Below, in pieces: positions 38,979 to 53,200 of a stretch of DNA of 64,000 bases (the first letter of the stretch is position 1; the number at the start of each line of letters is the position of its first letter). Under the pieces are notes generated by a model. It did no database searches and was not told the origin of the DNA. It saw nothing but the letters and a program-made list of their open reading frames with translations. This DNA comes from Phoenix dactylifera (Eukaryota > Streptophyta > Magnoliopsida > Arecales > Arecaceae). Both the position numbers and the translations under genes were made by a program. The DNA is taken from positions 31,265,575-31,329,574 of the forward strand of contig NC_052392.1 in the NCBI RefSeq assembly GCF_009389715.1, written 5' to 3'.

Positions 38979-40700
38979 TTAAAAAAGTCTATTTGGATGA
39001 TTAGGCTAAATTTTTTTATGAGATTTATAGATTGGGCCGGTACAACTAGCAAATTTTAGGATTATAGATTGGATTGGACGTATATTCATAAGTACCTAAG
39101 AGTTGCTTTGGAGAGGCCGAGAGAGAAATTTAAAAGTTTGTAAAAAATGAGATGAGGCATTGCTGGCCGATAATTTGACAATAATGAAATTGATGACAAA
39201 AATCATATCCATGTACTAATAAAATTCTTGATATTTTGTATTCAATAAATATTGTACTATTGCATGATTGGATTAAAATATTTCTATGAATGGGGAAGTA
39301 GATTTGGCATGTTTAACATGGCAATATGCTAGCTGGCTTTGTTTTTTGTAAAATTACAGTGTATTGGATAATGATGAGATGATTCATGTCATACTATCTT
39401 GGCCAAAATTTCCCTTATCATTTCTCAGAAAAAGAACTATAACAAAGTGTGTGTAGGATGTAAGGCATATATTCCTATATAAGTTAATTCTGTGCTATTT
39501 TAACCCTCCTAATATTTTAGGCTAGTATAGAAGGCCAGGAAGTCAAACTTAACATAAAAAACGGTATACTTCTAGTAATTTATGATGCGGCTAAACCTTT
39601 TTATTTGGTAAATACCATGTTTAAATTGATATAATAGACATTATAAGAAAATTGTTAACGTGTGAACAACACATTTTTCTTCCACATAATACATTATGGG
39701 GCTTTCACTTCTACTATTCTTGCTCCCGGCATTCACTTTTTGCCGATGACATTTGCCTGAGATTGACCTCGATGCACATCAATTCTGCTAGTGATCATTA
39801 TTTTGCAAGCCTTGTGCCATTCTACCTCCAATATTTTCGCTCACTGATTACATAGTTAAGTAAGACCGATATTATTATTATAATTACACTATTAAAATAC
39901 AATATTTATGTTTGTCCATATCTACTAAGAAACAAATAGTGCTGCCAGCTGGATTATTTTCTTTGCTGCTCATCATGCTAGAGGGTTTCTTTAGGAGAAC
40001 TAAGCGTCTATTCCTTCTTCTCTTCACGAGCTTCTTTTTTCTGATTTTATTAACTACACTCATGCATGTTTTATGTGAGGCGCCTTTGTAACAAAAAAAA
40101 CATAATATTAATTAACTCATTTTATTAGCATACGAAATTATGTGATCAACAATGTGACTTAAGACAACAAAAAATTGTTACATGGCTGATGTGTTTTTGT
40201 ATTCCTTTATTCTTTATAAGAGGGCAATTTCATGTTTACGTTGGAAAATAATGGGAATTCTTCCCCGCTTAAACAGGAAGATTTCCACACGAACCATTTA
40301 TACTTCAATCAATTCTGTCCTACAAAAGTGATTCCCTAATTTGATCCAACATTTTCCTTTAACAAAAATCTCCATTCCAGGGGAAGTAATTTCCAAAAAG
40401 CTGTACCATTAGATATACCATGGGCCCGAAATGGTCCAAGGGACGGCGAACTACAGTCCCGCCGAGATAACTTACGCCGCAGGTCCTAATAACAGCCACG
40501 CAACCACGGCGCCCCTTCAAATATTTGACGTCGATTTTACCACTTCCGATGCCATCGAACGGCCAGAGTTTTCCTATCTGATGCCTATGCCAATTTACCA
40601 ATCAAATCCCGGGAAAATAGAGAAAGAATCAAGCGTTCGTTGTTCCTTCGGGCACCATACGACTTCTAGTCGGAGGTCGCGTACTGGATAAAAGATCGAG
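36641..40700. other. Intergenic between RPL3 and PTB3; repeat scraps and TA microsatellites
   Basis: No gene supported. Seen: a degenerate AAGCCTAAACTC-type repeat (36660-36800); a block rich in GGTACGGAACGA/GATACGTACG words (37200-37400), of the same flavour as 46190-46260 and 59650-59880; a short GC-rich patch with ATTAGGGTTTC at 37890-37960; TA runs at about 38845 and 38948-38977; and an inverted repeat GGACCATTTG/CAAATGGTCC at about 38381-38442. The last 300 bp are GC-richer and probably the PTB3 promoter. Confidence 0.35.
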
Positions 40701-40796
40701 TGCTAGGGCAAGGGAAGGGGACGCTCCGTTGCGCCGTTTCGAGCTCAGTCTCGTCCGCCGATGCGCCATTTCTAGGGTTCGAAAGAGAGCCGGAGG

Positions 40797-40802
<6 letters not shown>

Positions 40803-40836
<34 letters not shown>
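40803..40836. repeat. (GA)n tract in the PTB3 leader region
   Basis: About 16 GA units upstream of the non-coding first exon's donor (AAG|GTGAGC at 40940). GA repeats near start sites can bind BPC proteins in plants; relevance here is inference. Confidence 0.8.
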
Positions 40837-40838
<2 letters not shown>

Positions 40839-41200
40839 GGAGAAGGACCCTAGCGAAACCTCATGCTCTGGATTTCATTGAGCTAGCTCGGCTTCCAACT
40901 TCTCGGAACCCTCGCAGATCCTCGGAGTTCTCGTCTCCCAAGGTGAGCTCTTGCACTCTCGTTCATTCGTCAGAGAATCGTTGGGTTTCTCCATCTTTCT
41001 CTTCATTTCGCTCCGTTTCGGTGTTCTAATTCGGTTTTAAGAACCCTCTAGGGTTTGTGGCGGTTCCGATTTTTTTTCTTATTACTTGTTCCGTCTCTTG
41101 GAATTGAATATACTATTTATAGTTGGTTTTTTGGCAAAAGAAGTTAAGAAATTGGACATTTTTTGCTGCTAGTTTTGTTTGCAGAAGAGATCGAGCGAGG

Positions 41201-44200
41201 ATGACGGAGCCTTCCAAAGTCATTCACATTCGAAATGTTGGGCATGAAATATCCGAGGTGTTTTTTTATTTTCTTTTTTTGAATGCATTTGTTGAGAGAA
41301 AATCATGAAAGCTTCTCTCTTTTCAGTCAATTTGACATCTTTAGTTCTATTCTTACAGAATGACCTTCTCCAGTTAGTTCAGCCATTTGGCCCTGTCAAC
41401 AAGCTTGTGATGTTACGGGCTAAAAATCAGGTTTTTACACTTTATTGTTTTTCTTTTTGTGATGATTTGTATGGATTGATATTACTCATGGGTTAGCTCT
41501 GGTATCTTCCTATTATCTCAGGCTCTTCTCCAGATGCATGATTTGCCTTCTGCTGTTAATGTCCTGCAGTACTACTCAAATGTTCAGCCAAGTGTTAGGT
41601 ATTGTTATGGATATTTCCCCCCATTTGTCTCTTTTGCTTACGTTTCTCTAAAGGGATGTTACATTATGGAGGGGACTTTTTTTTCGTTCTTTATTTACAA
41701 GCTTATACGACTATTCTAATATGCATATGATGGTCCAAGGTCTGCTTATGCTGCTGCTGTTCGTTTGAGAAGCATAACGTACAATGGACTATTTTTTTTT
41801 AAAGAGGATTCAGGACGAAAATGATCTAGTATAGAAGTAAAGTTGTTAAGTGGACAAAGAATGCACATTTTTATATTTTTATTATTTTGAGAAACATGTA
41901 CAAAAGTACCATAACGGGTACATTTTTGGGCATTGAGATGGAGTAGTTCTACCATAATTAACACTCTGAGAATTAAATTGCAGGAAGTGGGTAGTGAATT
42001 AGAAATTGGTTCTAAAAATCTGATGATATATGAGATGGATTTGAGAACTAATAGCAGTAAATGAGAAATATAGATGAAGTCTCAGGGAAACCACTGCATC
42101 AGTTATCAGTGGTTCTCTTGCTGTTTAGTCAAAATTGAACCACATTTCCTTGTTGATCTTGATTAGCTATGATTTTTTTAGAAGTTTCTCACACCATTGT
42201 CGTGTTTTCTGGAAAGTAAGCAAGATCCATCTCTCAACTTGATTTCTTTTGAACTTCTAGTAGGAGACAGATTATGTTCCAATATAAGCTAGTAACTTTG
42301 CAAACAAGTCAATTATGAACCAAATGTTCTAGGAATTTATGCTACAATATAATGAAAACAATTAGGTTTTCGAGTTATAAAAAACTTTAGCAATATTGTA
42401 AATAGGTGCAGTATGTGGGTGGTCAAGGAACCTCATAGTGCATATGCATTACTGCATATATGCATAATATTCTAAACATTTTAAAAAAATATGAATATAT
42501 TGTATATAATGCTAATAGCAATAATATATAGTAATTAGTGATTTCTACTTAATACTTGATTCTTGCTAGTAATAATTATAGCATAATTAACATATAAACA
42601 TTATTATATACATGTACTTGGCCTACTTGAAACCCACATTCAACCCAACCAGGAGGTTGCACCCACCTTGTTTGAATGAGCCTACATAAACTGATCATAT
42701 GTATATGGTTGCACAATGCTAAAAGGGCAATATATGCCGTTACATAATGATAAGTAGGCTGCATATTCAACTATAAATGCCAATCCTACTACATATATGT
42801 CTACAAAGTAGTAATCAAACTGTCTTTTTAGTCCATATTTGGCTCGAATGTATACAACATAAACTAGCCATTTATATGCTTTATGGTGCAGCCAGTGGAC
42901 CGCGCACGCATAGGCAGTTACCACATTTTAAAGCAATAAAATTTATAGTCATGTTAGTTGTCGACCTAAAGAAAACAACACTGCAACGAGTTCTAGATTT
43001 ATATGCTTAAGAATGACATAATTCTTCCTTCGAAACTCTAAAAATGTTATTCAAATTGGTGCTGCCTTGCATTCTAATAATGAATTCCCAGTTTTTGGTT
43101 AGTCACATATATCAATTGCTTGTTATTAGATAACAAAGATGCTGGAATTTCTGTTATAAGTACTTGAAAAATCTCATAAAGGGGATTGTTCTGTGAAAAT
43201 CAATGTCAAAACAAAAATAAATGAAAGAATTAATTCTTTACAATGTTTTCATCGATAAACCTCTCCTTTTTATCTCAAAGATCTTAAGCCATATGATTGG
43301 TAATACCACATAAATGTGCACTTTATTAGTGTTATTTTAGTAACTTATGTAGGCTATCATGTGCCAGGACTTCCTTCTGACCCCAAATCCAACTAAAAAC
43401 TTTGGGTGCCAGTTCAAACTACAAATAAAAAACAAGTGAAGCTTTAGGCATCTTGCTCACACGTCACATGTGGAGACCCATTTAAACACAGATTTTTTGA
43501 AGGCATTTTCTGATAGAATTCTTATTTGTCTGTGAGTTTTCTTTTGAGGTCCTTACTGGGGTTTCCTTTTGAAAATTTCAATCCAGCATTTTCCTTTCTC
43601 AGATACTATAGGTTGCCCTTTTTTTGGTACTTAAATATACATTCTTGTCAACAAATAATGTTTTGATTTGATTTAATTTGCTACGAGTGAATGATGACCA
43701 TAATCTTAACCATTGATTGTTGTCCCAACTATTTGGAGTTGGCTTTATGAATTCTCATTTTCCAAGCACTCCTCTTCAGGCTTCCTTTGATATGGCAACA
43801 CACTCTTCCCTATCCTTTTTAACTTCCACATATGTTACCCTAGGTTTTCCCTCCTCTTCATAAGTTTTCTTATTCTTTAGTGCATGTTAAGATGCCTCTC
43901 CTTACTTGAATCCTCTTAGATTTTTTTTTTTAAAACATGCCTATACCATCTTAGTTTGATTATTCCTTGCATTGTCCTTAAGTTGTGCAACTCATACAAT
44001 GTTTTTACTCATTTCTTCCTATATTCTACCTAGTTTTACTGCATATCCATCTCAACATTCTTATTTATGCTATACATTTACGGACCTTCTTTATTGCCCA
44101 AAATTTCAAGGGATGGAAAACTTTTGCTGGCAAGTTCTGAAAAATTGAGAACACATTTTATTTTCCCTTTTTATTTGAATCCAAATGAGATCCTTGTAAT

Positions 44201-47200
44201 CGGTTTTCTTCTCTCACCATCACTTAATAATATTTATGATGTGGTTTCTACTCCACTAATCACTAGCTGGCTGTACCTAATGATTTGCTCATTTAATAAG
44301 CGAATATCCACATACTGTGTTATCATGTTATTTGATCTTAAATAGAATAAGTTGAATGCCAAACACATCCTATTCATTTGGAAGATGAGAAGGGGGAGGG
44401 ACTTAAGTTGGTGCTTGACGAATCCTTTGGCTGTGGTGCTACCACATAATGACTATGCATTGCATCATTTCAAATGCTTAACTATGTGGAATTGAAATAA
44501 AAAAGGGGGCACTGCATGATTATCTAAAATTTGAACATCCTTTGTTTTAGATTGATTTTAGTCATGCTTTATATTGTCTGGTCCCTATTCCACACTTTGC
44601 AGCTAGTCTTTTAGGATTCCTCCATTTTCTTGAGGTATGAAGTGTGAACTTTCAAAGTGTATCAAAGATAGCTAGGTTAACTCATGGAGGCAAATCTGGC
44701 AGTCATGATTGTTGGATCTATAAAGCTGGTTGCCATTGATTAACTGAGCCGGTAAACTTGTTCTAGATTCTCTCAAGGGGTACTTAATGTTGGCTGAATT
44801 TGAAATTGAATTTGAGCCCAGTTGAAGTTTAGATATTTTTGAGTTGTTTGAAATTTGATTACTTGAAAATATTACTAGGTCTTGTTGAGTGGTGATGAAA
44901 ATTTCTTTGTTGAATTCTAGATATTGAGATGAATGAAATGATACAATTGGTTTCCACACTAATGGTGCCAAGAAATTGGTGGCAGTGGATTGCCTTTGAC
45001 ATGGGAACATTGTTAGTGCTAGTCATGTTCTGTTGATATATAGTTTGGTGGCCATGAGCTTCATTGACACTTGAAGCCTACCGGGCCCTACATGACTCCC
45101 TTACATGGGTCTAGGTAACTGTTTGGTGAGTTTTGCTATAGTATATTGGGAAAGAAAAGGGGCTCTATCAATCATAGAAATTGACTTTGCTATATGATCC
45201 TTGAAAAGTGGTGTATATATGAGGGACAATTTCAGTATGGTTTGCGCAAAAGAGTAGCCTCTATTAGATACCTTCATGGTTTAAGTCAAATAAGTCCATT
45301 GAAATGCTTGATTCTTGGTGTAAGCAATCACGCTTCTTCCATTTCTTTAAAGCAAGCAACTTTTTTATTTTGTTTTTTGATAATCTTTTGAAATTTGTTG
45401 ATCACCTTTCTTTGTAGAAGTATATGTAATTGTGTTCATGTTTTGAAAATAAATTTGTATGTGACACAATGATTCAATATCTCCTAGATCACTTATTATT
45501 TGCCTATTAGATTGTAAAATCTTGACCTTTATTTTTTTGTTTGACATGCATCATTGTCCTTCCTAAATGCGGAACTCCTCAAACTTTGTCTCACACACAA
45601 TGAATGGCTTCGGAAACATCCCCAATCTCACATAATATAAATCAAGATTAGCCAAATTGGTATTAGGGCGCATATTGTCTGACGACAGTTTTGGTATGTT
45701 ACCAGTACATATCGCACCAAGCTGAGGTGTACCGAAGCCAAAAAAAAATAGGAGAAGAGTGGGGAGGGGGAGAAACATTAACCCTAACCCCAACCTTAGA
45801 AGGAGGAGAACTAGGGGAGAGAGAGAGATGAAGAGGAGAATGAGGGAGAGGGAGAGGGAGAAGAGGGAGGAAAGGGAGGGGGAGAGAGGCGTACCGAGGG
45901 ACAAGCATCGACCTCGATCAAGGGCGATGGCGTTGGTACTGATTGAGGGCTTGAGAATAGTGCCGGATTATGGGAGAGGGCATTGGCATCAACATCGATT
46001 GCAGGAGAGATCGTCCGAACTGTTGATTGAGGAAGAGGGTGTTGGTGTCCGCATCTATCGAGAGATCGCCAGGGGGGCGAGAGAGAAGAATTGAGAGAGC
46101 TAGAGAGCCGGAGAGAAGCTTCGAGAGGCCGCTCGATGATTTTATATTAAAAAAAGAAGAAAAGGAACTGGATTGAATCGAATGGCTGAACCATGCTGGT
46201 TATTGGCCGGTCCTATTCGGTACGTTTGCAACCGCACAGTGCAGCACAGTTCGGTAGTCATTGGTATAAACTAAGGAACTCTTAAGGGTTCTTGTTATTT
46301 TCAATGCTTTAAGTTTCTTTGAAATGGCATTTTTTAGCTTTCCATCTGCAGCTGTCATGGCCATCATGTACATAAAATATTATAGGGCAATGGCATAGCT
46401 TGTGATGTATGTTTGCTTGTAATATCTAACGGCTAGTGTTCTGTATGACTTGGTATTATTTGTTTGGTTCTCTTTGACTGTGGATGATTGGAGCCCTGAG
46501 ATTTAACTGAAATGGGTTAACTCTCATATGCGAAAAACCCTGTCTTAGATTCAATACTACTTTTTATTTTTATTTTTTTTAAATTTCTTCTAGAAAAGTT
46601 TACAAGTTTCTGACTTTGGTTGAATATCAAAAAAAGTTATCTGACCTGGGTTACAATTTTGCAATTTAAGGGGAAGGAATGTTTACATCCAATTTTCTTC
46701 GCATCAGGAGCTGACTACAGCAGACCAGAACTCTCAAGGACGGAGGGGAGATCAGGTTAGCAATTGAATTAGTGAATTAACTTTAGTTGTATGTACAAAT
46801 GTGATTTTATAATTCCATATTCGAGAATGTTAAATTTCAAAAGAGGGCATCCTACTTGTTATCTTCATGTTTATTGACTGTTTGAGATGGTTTGGACAGT
46901 TTATTAGCAATGGGCAACCTTGATAGACTACAGCCTGAGAATTATTGTGCCCCCTCCTACATTTCTGTTGTTATGTCTTATATTGAACTTAAGAACCTAT
47001 CCATTATGGTATCATTTGTACATCAATTAGGAAATATAGGCCCACGATTTTCATGCAGCACAAAAATGATTGCTTGGCAGTTATTCTCCCCACCTTCTTT
47101 CGAGTCAAATGTAGTGTGCATTCATTCCCTTTTCAGCAAAATTGTCCAGTTCTTGGCTATGATAATGAATTTACAAAATTGGATTTTCTTGGTTCTTATA

Positions 47201-50200
47201 GAAAAAGTCCACTCTTGAATACATCTGACCAGTTTGTGTTTTGCGTACTGAAAGTACTTTGTAAACAGTAGACTAGGTAGTAGTGTCTACAAATTGCATT
47301 TCGATTTTAAATTGTAAACCATTTTTGCTGAAAGGAACTTTAGTGCTTCCCAACCAACCAACTTATAAGGGGTTGTGTTGAAAAATGTGGATCATGACTT
47401 ATTGACAGAGTCAATCTCATGCATATGGGAAAAGGCTTAGTCAAGGGTGTTATAGGAGAGTCAATCTCATGCATATGGGAACCAGCCAAATCAACATGGT
47501 ATCCTGCGAAAGAACAGAGAATCAATGGGTTGTGAATCATACAGAAATAGAGGCTCCCTGCCTTGAGCCTGAAGTCATTGGTGGAAGCGCAGATGGTTGG
47601 AACGTTGCAACCATCATCCTTGGACCCAGAATATAGAGCTCTTCCCTGCAACCTGGAGGATGGAGATGAGCTCAAGATAGATTAAAGGCAACGAAATCGG
47701 CATATATAAAAAAGCACTCTTACAGAGGCAATGACATCGCGTACTCCGTATGCATCTTCCAGAGGATCATCCCTTTTTCAGAGTGGGGAACTATCACAAT
47801 GTTAGATCCTCATATAAACATATCAGCAAATGTTCCATCCATGTCATATCATCCATGTCAAATGTTCCAAACATGCCTATGCAGTCCTTTAGCTATTGCA
47901 GGATAGAGCTGCTGTTTGTGATCAGCAATTCATGCTAGATATATTTGGCATTGAGAGGACTATTTGGTTTTTAATGGCCGAGAAAGTGTGTAGTTTTAAT
48001 TATGTAATTGTGGATTTGATCGTTAATGCTATTTTTGGAAGGTATTATTATTAAATCAACAATTAGTCATGAAACTTAGTATGATCTTTGGTATTTGTTG
48101 CTCTGTTAAGCATTTTGATTATAGAACATTACTTCTCATGTTTCAGATAACTGCTAATAGTGGATGCTATTTTCTTATCAAAAAAAAAGAGGATGCTATT
48201 TAGTGACCTGCTATGGTTTGTATGTATTTTAGAATTGTATTTTATGGATTGACATCCTGGAAGATCAGTAGTATTTTCTGTAGCTATTAGAAAACCTGTG
48301 TTTACAAACTCTAGATAATGTGTATGAGGTTGAATTATCAATGTATTATGGGGAGCATATCCGGCATACTTAATTAACTTGGAAAGTGCTTATAGGGCAC
48401 TTTGTGTGTGTGTTTTTTTTTTTGGGGGGGGGGGGGGGGCGTTCTATGTAAATGCTCAGGCATATATTGCATTCTTATTGGTCATTAATTATATTGTTCT
48501 AGGCCAACTGTGAGAGACATGATCAGGCATATCATTTGTTGCCAAACTTGTTGATAATGGTAATAATGATTTGATCTAGTTACAGGGTTAGTTGCATGAC
48601 TGGGAGCAGAGAAATATTTTAGCAAATTTTGCTTGAGGACTTTTTAATAATTTATCTGTTTCTCTATATCTATCTTATTTTTTCACCTATCTATTCGCCT
48701 CTATACAAGCTTATGCATGGCTGAATATTTTAGCAATTTATTCTCTCTACACTTTCTGCTCGTTTCAACTATACATTCCTCTCTATTTATTCTTCTCTCT
48801 ATGTCTCTATGATTCTCTGCTATTGGTTACTCAGGATTCACAACCCAACCGAATCCTCTTGGTTACAATTCATCACATGCTTTATCCTATAACAGTGGAA
48901 GTTCTGCATCAAGTGTTTTCTCCTCATGGATTTGTGGAGAAGATCGTTACATTTCAGAAGTCAGCTGGTTAGTTTCTTCAAGTCTTCTCGCCCTTTTTCT
49001 CTTTTAAGTCTATGGTTTTTAGTATCTGCTTGGGTGGATCTTGTATTATATTTTTGGTTGTATATTTGTTTAAAATATTTTCTCCCAGTTTGATTGCTCC
49101 CTGTAATTGCTGATTTAGATTTCATGATTCCTGCTTTTTTTCATGTAAGGAAGACTGTTCAGTTGATATTTAAAATGTTCCTTTGTCTAATTGTGTAGGT
49201 TTTCAAGCCCTTATCCAATATCAATCACGACAGAGTGCTCTGCAAGCAAGTACTGCTTTGCAAGTATGAAAATTTTATTCTGTTTAGTTTCTGTATTTGT
49301 TTGAAGCCTTTGGACCAGGAACCTGATATTAATGATGGTACGGTTACTTCTGTAGGGGCGCAATATATATGATGGTTGCTGTCAGCTAGATATACAGTTT
49401 TCGAAGTAAGTTCCTGTTAGACTGACATTTTTTTTGATTATTTCTTTTTTCCCCATGATATAGATTTCTTACTGGTTTCTTTTCCTGTTCAAATCCAGTC
49501 TCAATGAGTTGCAAGTTAATTACAACAATGAGCGCTCTAGGTATGTTGATAAGTGAAATGCCGTTTGATTTATTTGATATTAAGAAAAATGCTGTATTTG
49601 ATTATTTGATGTCAGTTCAAGCAAACTGACTATTGTGAGAAGTCTATTGTTAACGGTAATTACATTTAAGTTGGCCAATTCTTTTTTTGTGGACAAGAAA
49701 CAAAAATCAAAATGTATGAGAAGATGCCAGCAAATCCTTTCAAATATTTGACAAAGGGTAAAAAAAGAACCAAAATTAATATGATTTTTTTTGTGGGTGT
49801 TTTTTGTTTTGTTTATTTTTTGGTTGGGGGGGGGGGTTAAGAATAGAGGGACACTTTTAGTGAAAAATTGTGTCCTCTTGCCTATCACCCATGAGAACAC
49901 CTATAGGGCATTGAAAGCTTTGTAAAACGCTATGCCAAAATTACCTCCACTATTCCTTATCCATATTCTGAATTATATGGCATTTAGTATTCAGGCTTAC
50001 ATGCTCCTATCTTCCACTCTCACATTTAATGTTAGATTGGCTTAGATTTTAGGCTTTTCATTGCCAACAAGGAGAACAGGAACTTGAGTTGATCAAGCAT
50101 ATTATCCTAAATGGACTTGATGGTCTGTAATCTTGTCCCCTACGAAGAGAGCGATGTTTTTATGTTAAATGTTGACTTCTTTTTTTGCAATGATATTAAT

Positions 50201-53200
50201 TGTGAGGTTTCTTTCCGATGTAATTGTACCACATAAAAGGCTTGAGTTTTGTGGGGATCATGGGATTCCAGCAACAACCTATAACCTTCTTCATTTGATA
50301 CTAGTCAATTTAAAGGAATTAGGTATGCTATTTGCATATTTTTATGTTGTTTTATAATCTGCTTCCAATGTTAACTACCTGAATTAGTGCCTTCTTCCTG
50401 GACGTCTTTTTATGAGATAGGGGCCTGTTTTGAAACTAGAAGGCTTACTTATGTGGATGGAAACCCGAGTTCTGGGTTATGTAGTTTAATGCATTTGAAG
50501 AGGATTTCCAACTGATAGCATTAAGTACCTTTTTTTTGTTAATAACAAGAAGGGCTAATCCCCACCTACTATCCTATACCCACCCCATCCCACTTAGTCG
50601 AGAACCTAGTCTCCTGTGCATACCGAGCCATTGCTCATAGAACCGGGGATTTACTAATTGGGCCGTAAAACAAGGGTGTTGGGACCCACAATCGAACCCA
50701 TGACCTCTTGCTTGGAGGGCAAGAGGAGATACCATCCAAACTAAAGTTCGGTGGTGTCGCATTAAGCACTTTACCACCTCGATAGTAATAGATCTTTAGA
50801 AAGCAAGAATGGAAAATAATCCCCCGGCATTTCATACTAACATAATCTGTGCTATCATAGAAAACATGCAGTTGACCTTAAATCTTCTCATCTCCTTGGG
50901 TTTATTTAACAAGTTCTATACACCACCTCTGCTGCAGAAGTAAACCAATAATCACTAACTGATGCCTAATAATCTAAGTGCAACATTAAAAACTTAGACT
51001 AATCAACTCCTTATTGTCAAACTAAAACCTACTTTTCTGTCCTTTCAAACACTAAAGCTCATCAATGCGTCAAACCACTTAGACCTAGCCATGTACTTAC
51101 ATTTCCCTCAGATAACCGGGTCTCTCCATCTTACTCATTTATTCATACGCCTATGTCTGCATGCTAAATCCTCCTGCATTCATTTCCTCTGTTATATTCT
51201 GCAATGGCAAGCCACTTTTTCCTAATTGACAAGATGACTCTAGCGTTGTATTATTCACCTCCATCCAACACTAACAACCCTGGTAAAAGAAAGCCAAAAA
51301 AAGGACAATACATTAGAATGTTTCTTGAAAAGGCCATGGCTTAAATCTAATTATTGGCGAATAAATTAGTGGAGGATTGGCATGAAATTATGCCCATAAA
51401 AAAAGCTTCAAAACTTGATATGCATTCTAAATCTTTATCAGTATGGAAACTCAAGTTCTTATCTTAAAACATCAAATAGCCATATCAAAGCACATACGAA
51501 TTCAAGAGGATCTGTACTCCAAATCCAGTGAGATGCCTGAAGTGTCATATTTCTCTTTTGTTGTTAATATTTGTTTCATCTTCTTTCTTCCCCTACTTTA
51601 TCCATTACAGTATAACTAGTTGGATCCATTTTCTTGTCAGAAAAATTGTTATTATTATTTTTTGTTTCAAGAGTAGGTATTTCAATATTTGATATGATAA
51701 TGGTAAAGAATAACTAATTCATATCTACTTTTACTATTATTGCCGAACAATGAGCATAAAGTGGTCAAATCTAAATTGTAGCGTACATTCACAAGTTTAT
51801 GGGATTTGAATGGATTATCAATAGATTTAAAATATTTTTATTTAATCATGCATTTGAAATATTTTTATTAATATCAATATGCCATTATTTAGCATGGTTC
51901 AAATACTGGACATTACAACAATTTTGAAAAAATTCTATCATGTTAAAGGATACACAATTTGCAAATTTTATTTGTTATATATGCATAATCACTGCTATAA
52001 TGCTATTATAGAACTATGATAGTCGCCATAATTTGATAGTGTCAAGCATTCAAGAGTTTAACGCAATAGAATTTGTATTTCAAAAATAATTTTTCTAAGA
52101 AGCAATTATTTTGTTGCTGTAAGCCATTATGTTTTCTGGAAACTGTCACAAACATATAAGAAATCTATTGTTAAGTTAAATCCAAAATGTTTTTATAATA
52201 ATTCATCAAATGAAATTATGACAGTTTATAATGATTTTAGATCATTACCATTACATAGCGATAGCAATGTTGTTATAATCACGTGGTCTCATTGTTTTTC
52301 CATTTTTTGTAGCCCCCAACCCATGGTGGCCCCTTTTTAGGAAAAGGAGAAAAGAGGCTGCAATCTTGCTGTGCCCTTGTACAAAATCAAGTTGGTGATT
52401 GTCATTTAAAAGAAAGCACTGGTTCCCTTAATTGACAAAATGATCTTATTCGACGTGGCCATATCTAACACTTCCACTTCTTCAGTCAAGTTACAACCAT
52501 TCCCCTTCATCATATAAGCTGGAGGCTTAAATGTGTGATATTTACTAATGATCTCATGATCATCTATTTCAATTTCATTTGAAAACCTCTTAACTAAATT
52601 TCAGTGAAAAACTAAACATCCACTTAAATTAGAGTAGGGGGAAATTGATATTGGGCGATTTTCTATGAATGTTGTTTTTCAAAGCAAGAGGGCATCATTA
52701 TATGTTTGAGGGGTTCGTATTGAAGTTGACCCTCCTGTGACTTTTCAATGCAGCTTACTTAGACTGCTCCCTTTCTTCTGGTAAGCTTTTTTACAGAAAA
52801 ACTCCCATCACCAGGATTTCTTTTGAGGTTGTCCAATTTTAGTGTTGGTTTGATTAATAACTATGTTATGTAAGGAACAATAAATTATTGTATCTGGGTC
52901 TTTCTTTTTGTTCATTTGTCGGCTTCTCTTTGTATTCGATGTTCTTTTCATTTATCTTAATACAGATTTTGTTATTTTGTTGAATGTGTCCATTGTCTTT
53001 GTTCAGAGATTTCACAAATCCATCATTACCTACCGAACAGAGAGGAAGATCATCACAGGTGCGTTGCAGTTTCATTGCCTTTGTTTATTCTTATTCATCT
53101 ATCTTTAGCATCTCGCTCTAGTAGTCAAATCTAAACATGTAGCTTTTTCGAAGCTTAATTTTTCTCTTAATATTTTGTATCGTTTATTATCTCATTTCTT

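Noticed and set aside
47340-47675. 111-residue minus-strand frame in a PTB3 intron
   Set aside because: Contains a 50-bp direct repeat and no known domain. Might be old transposon sequence but cannot be supported.
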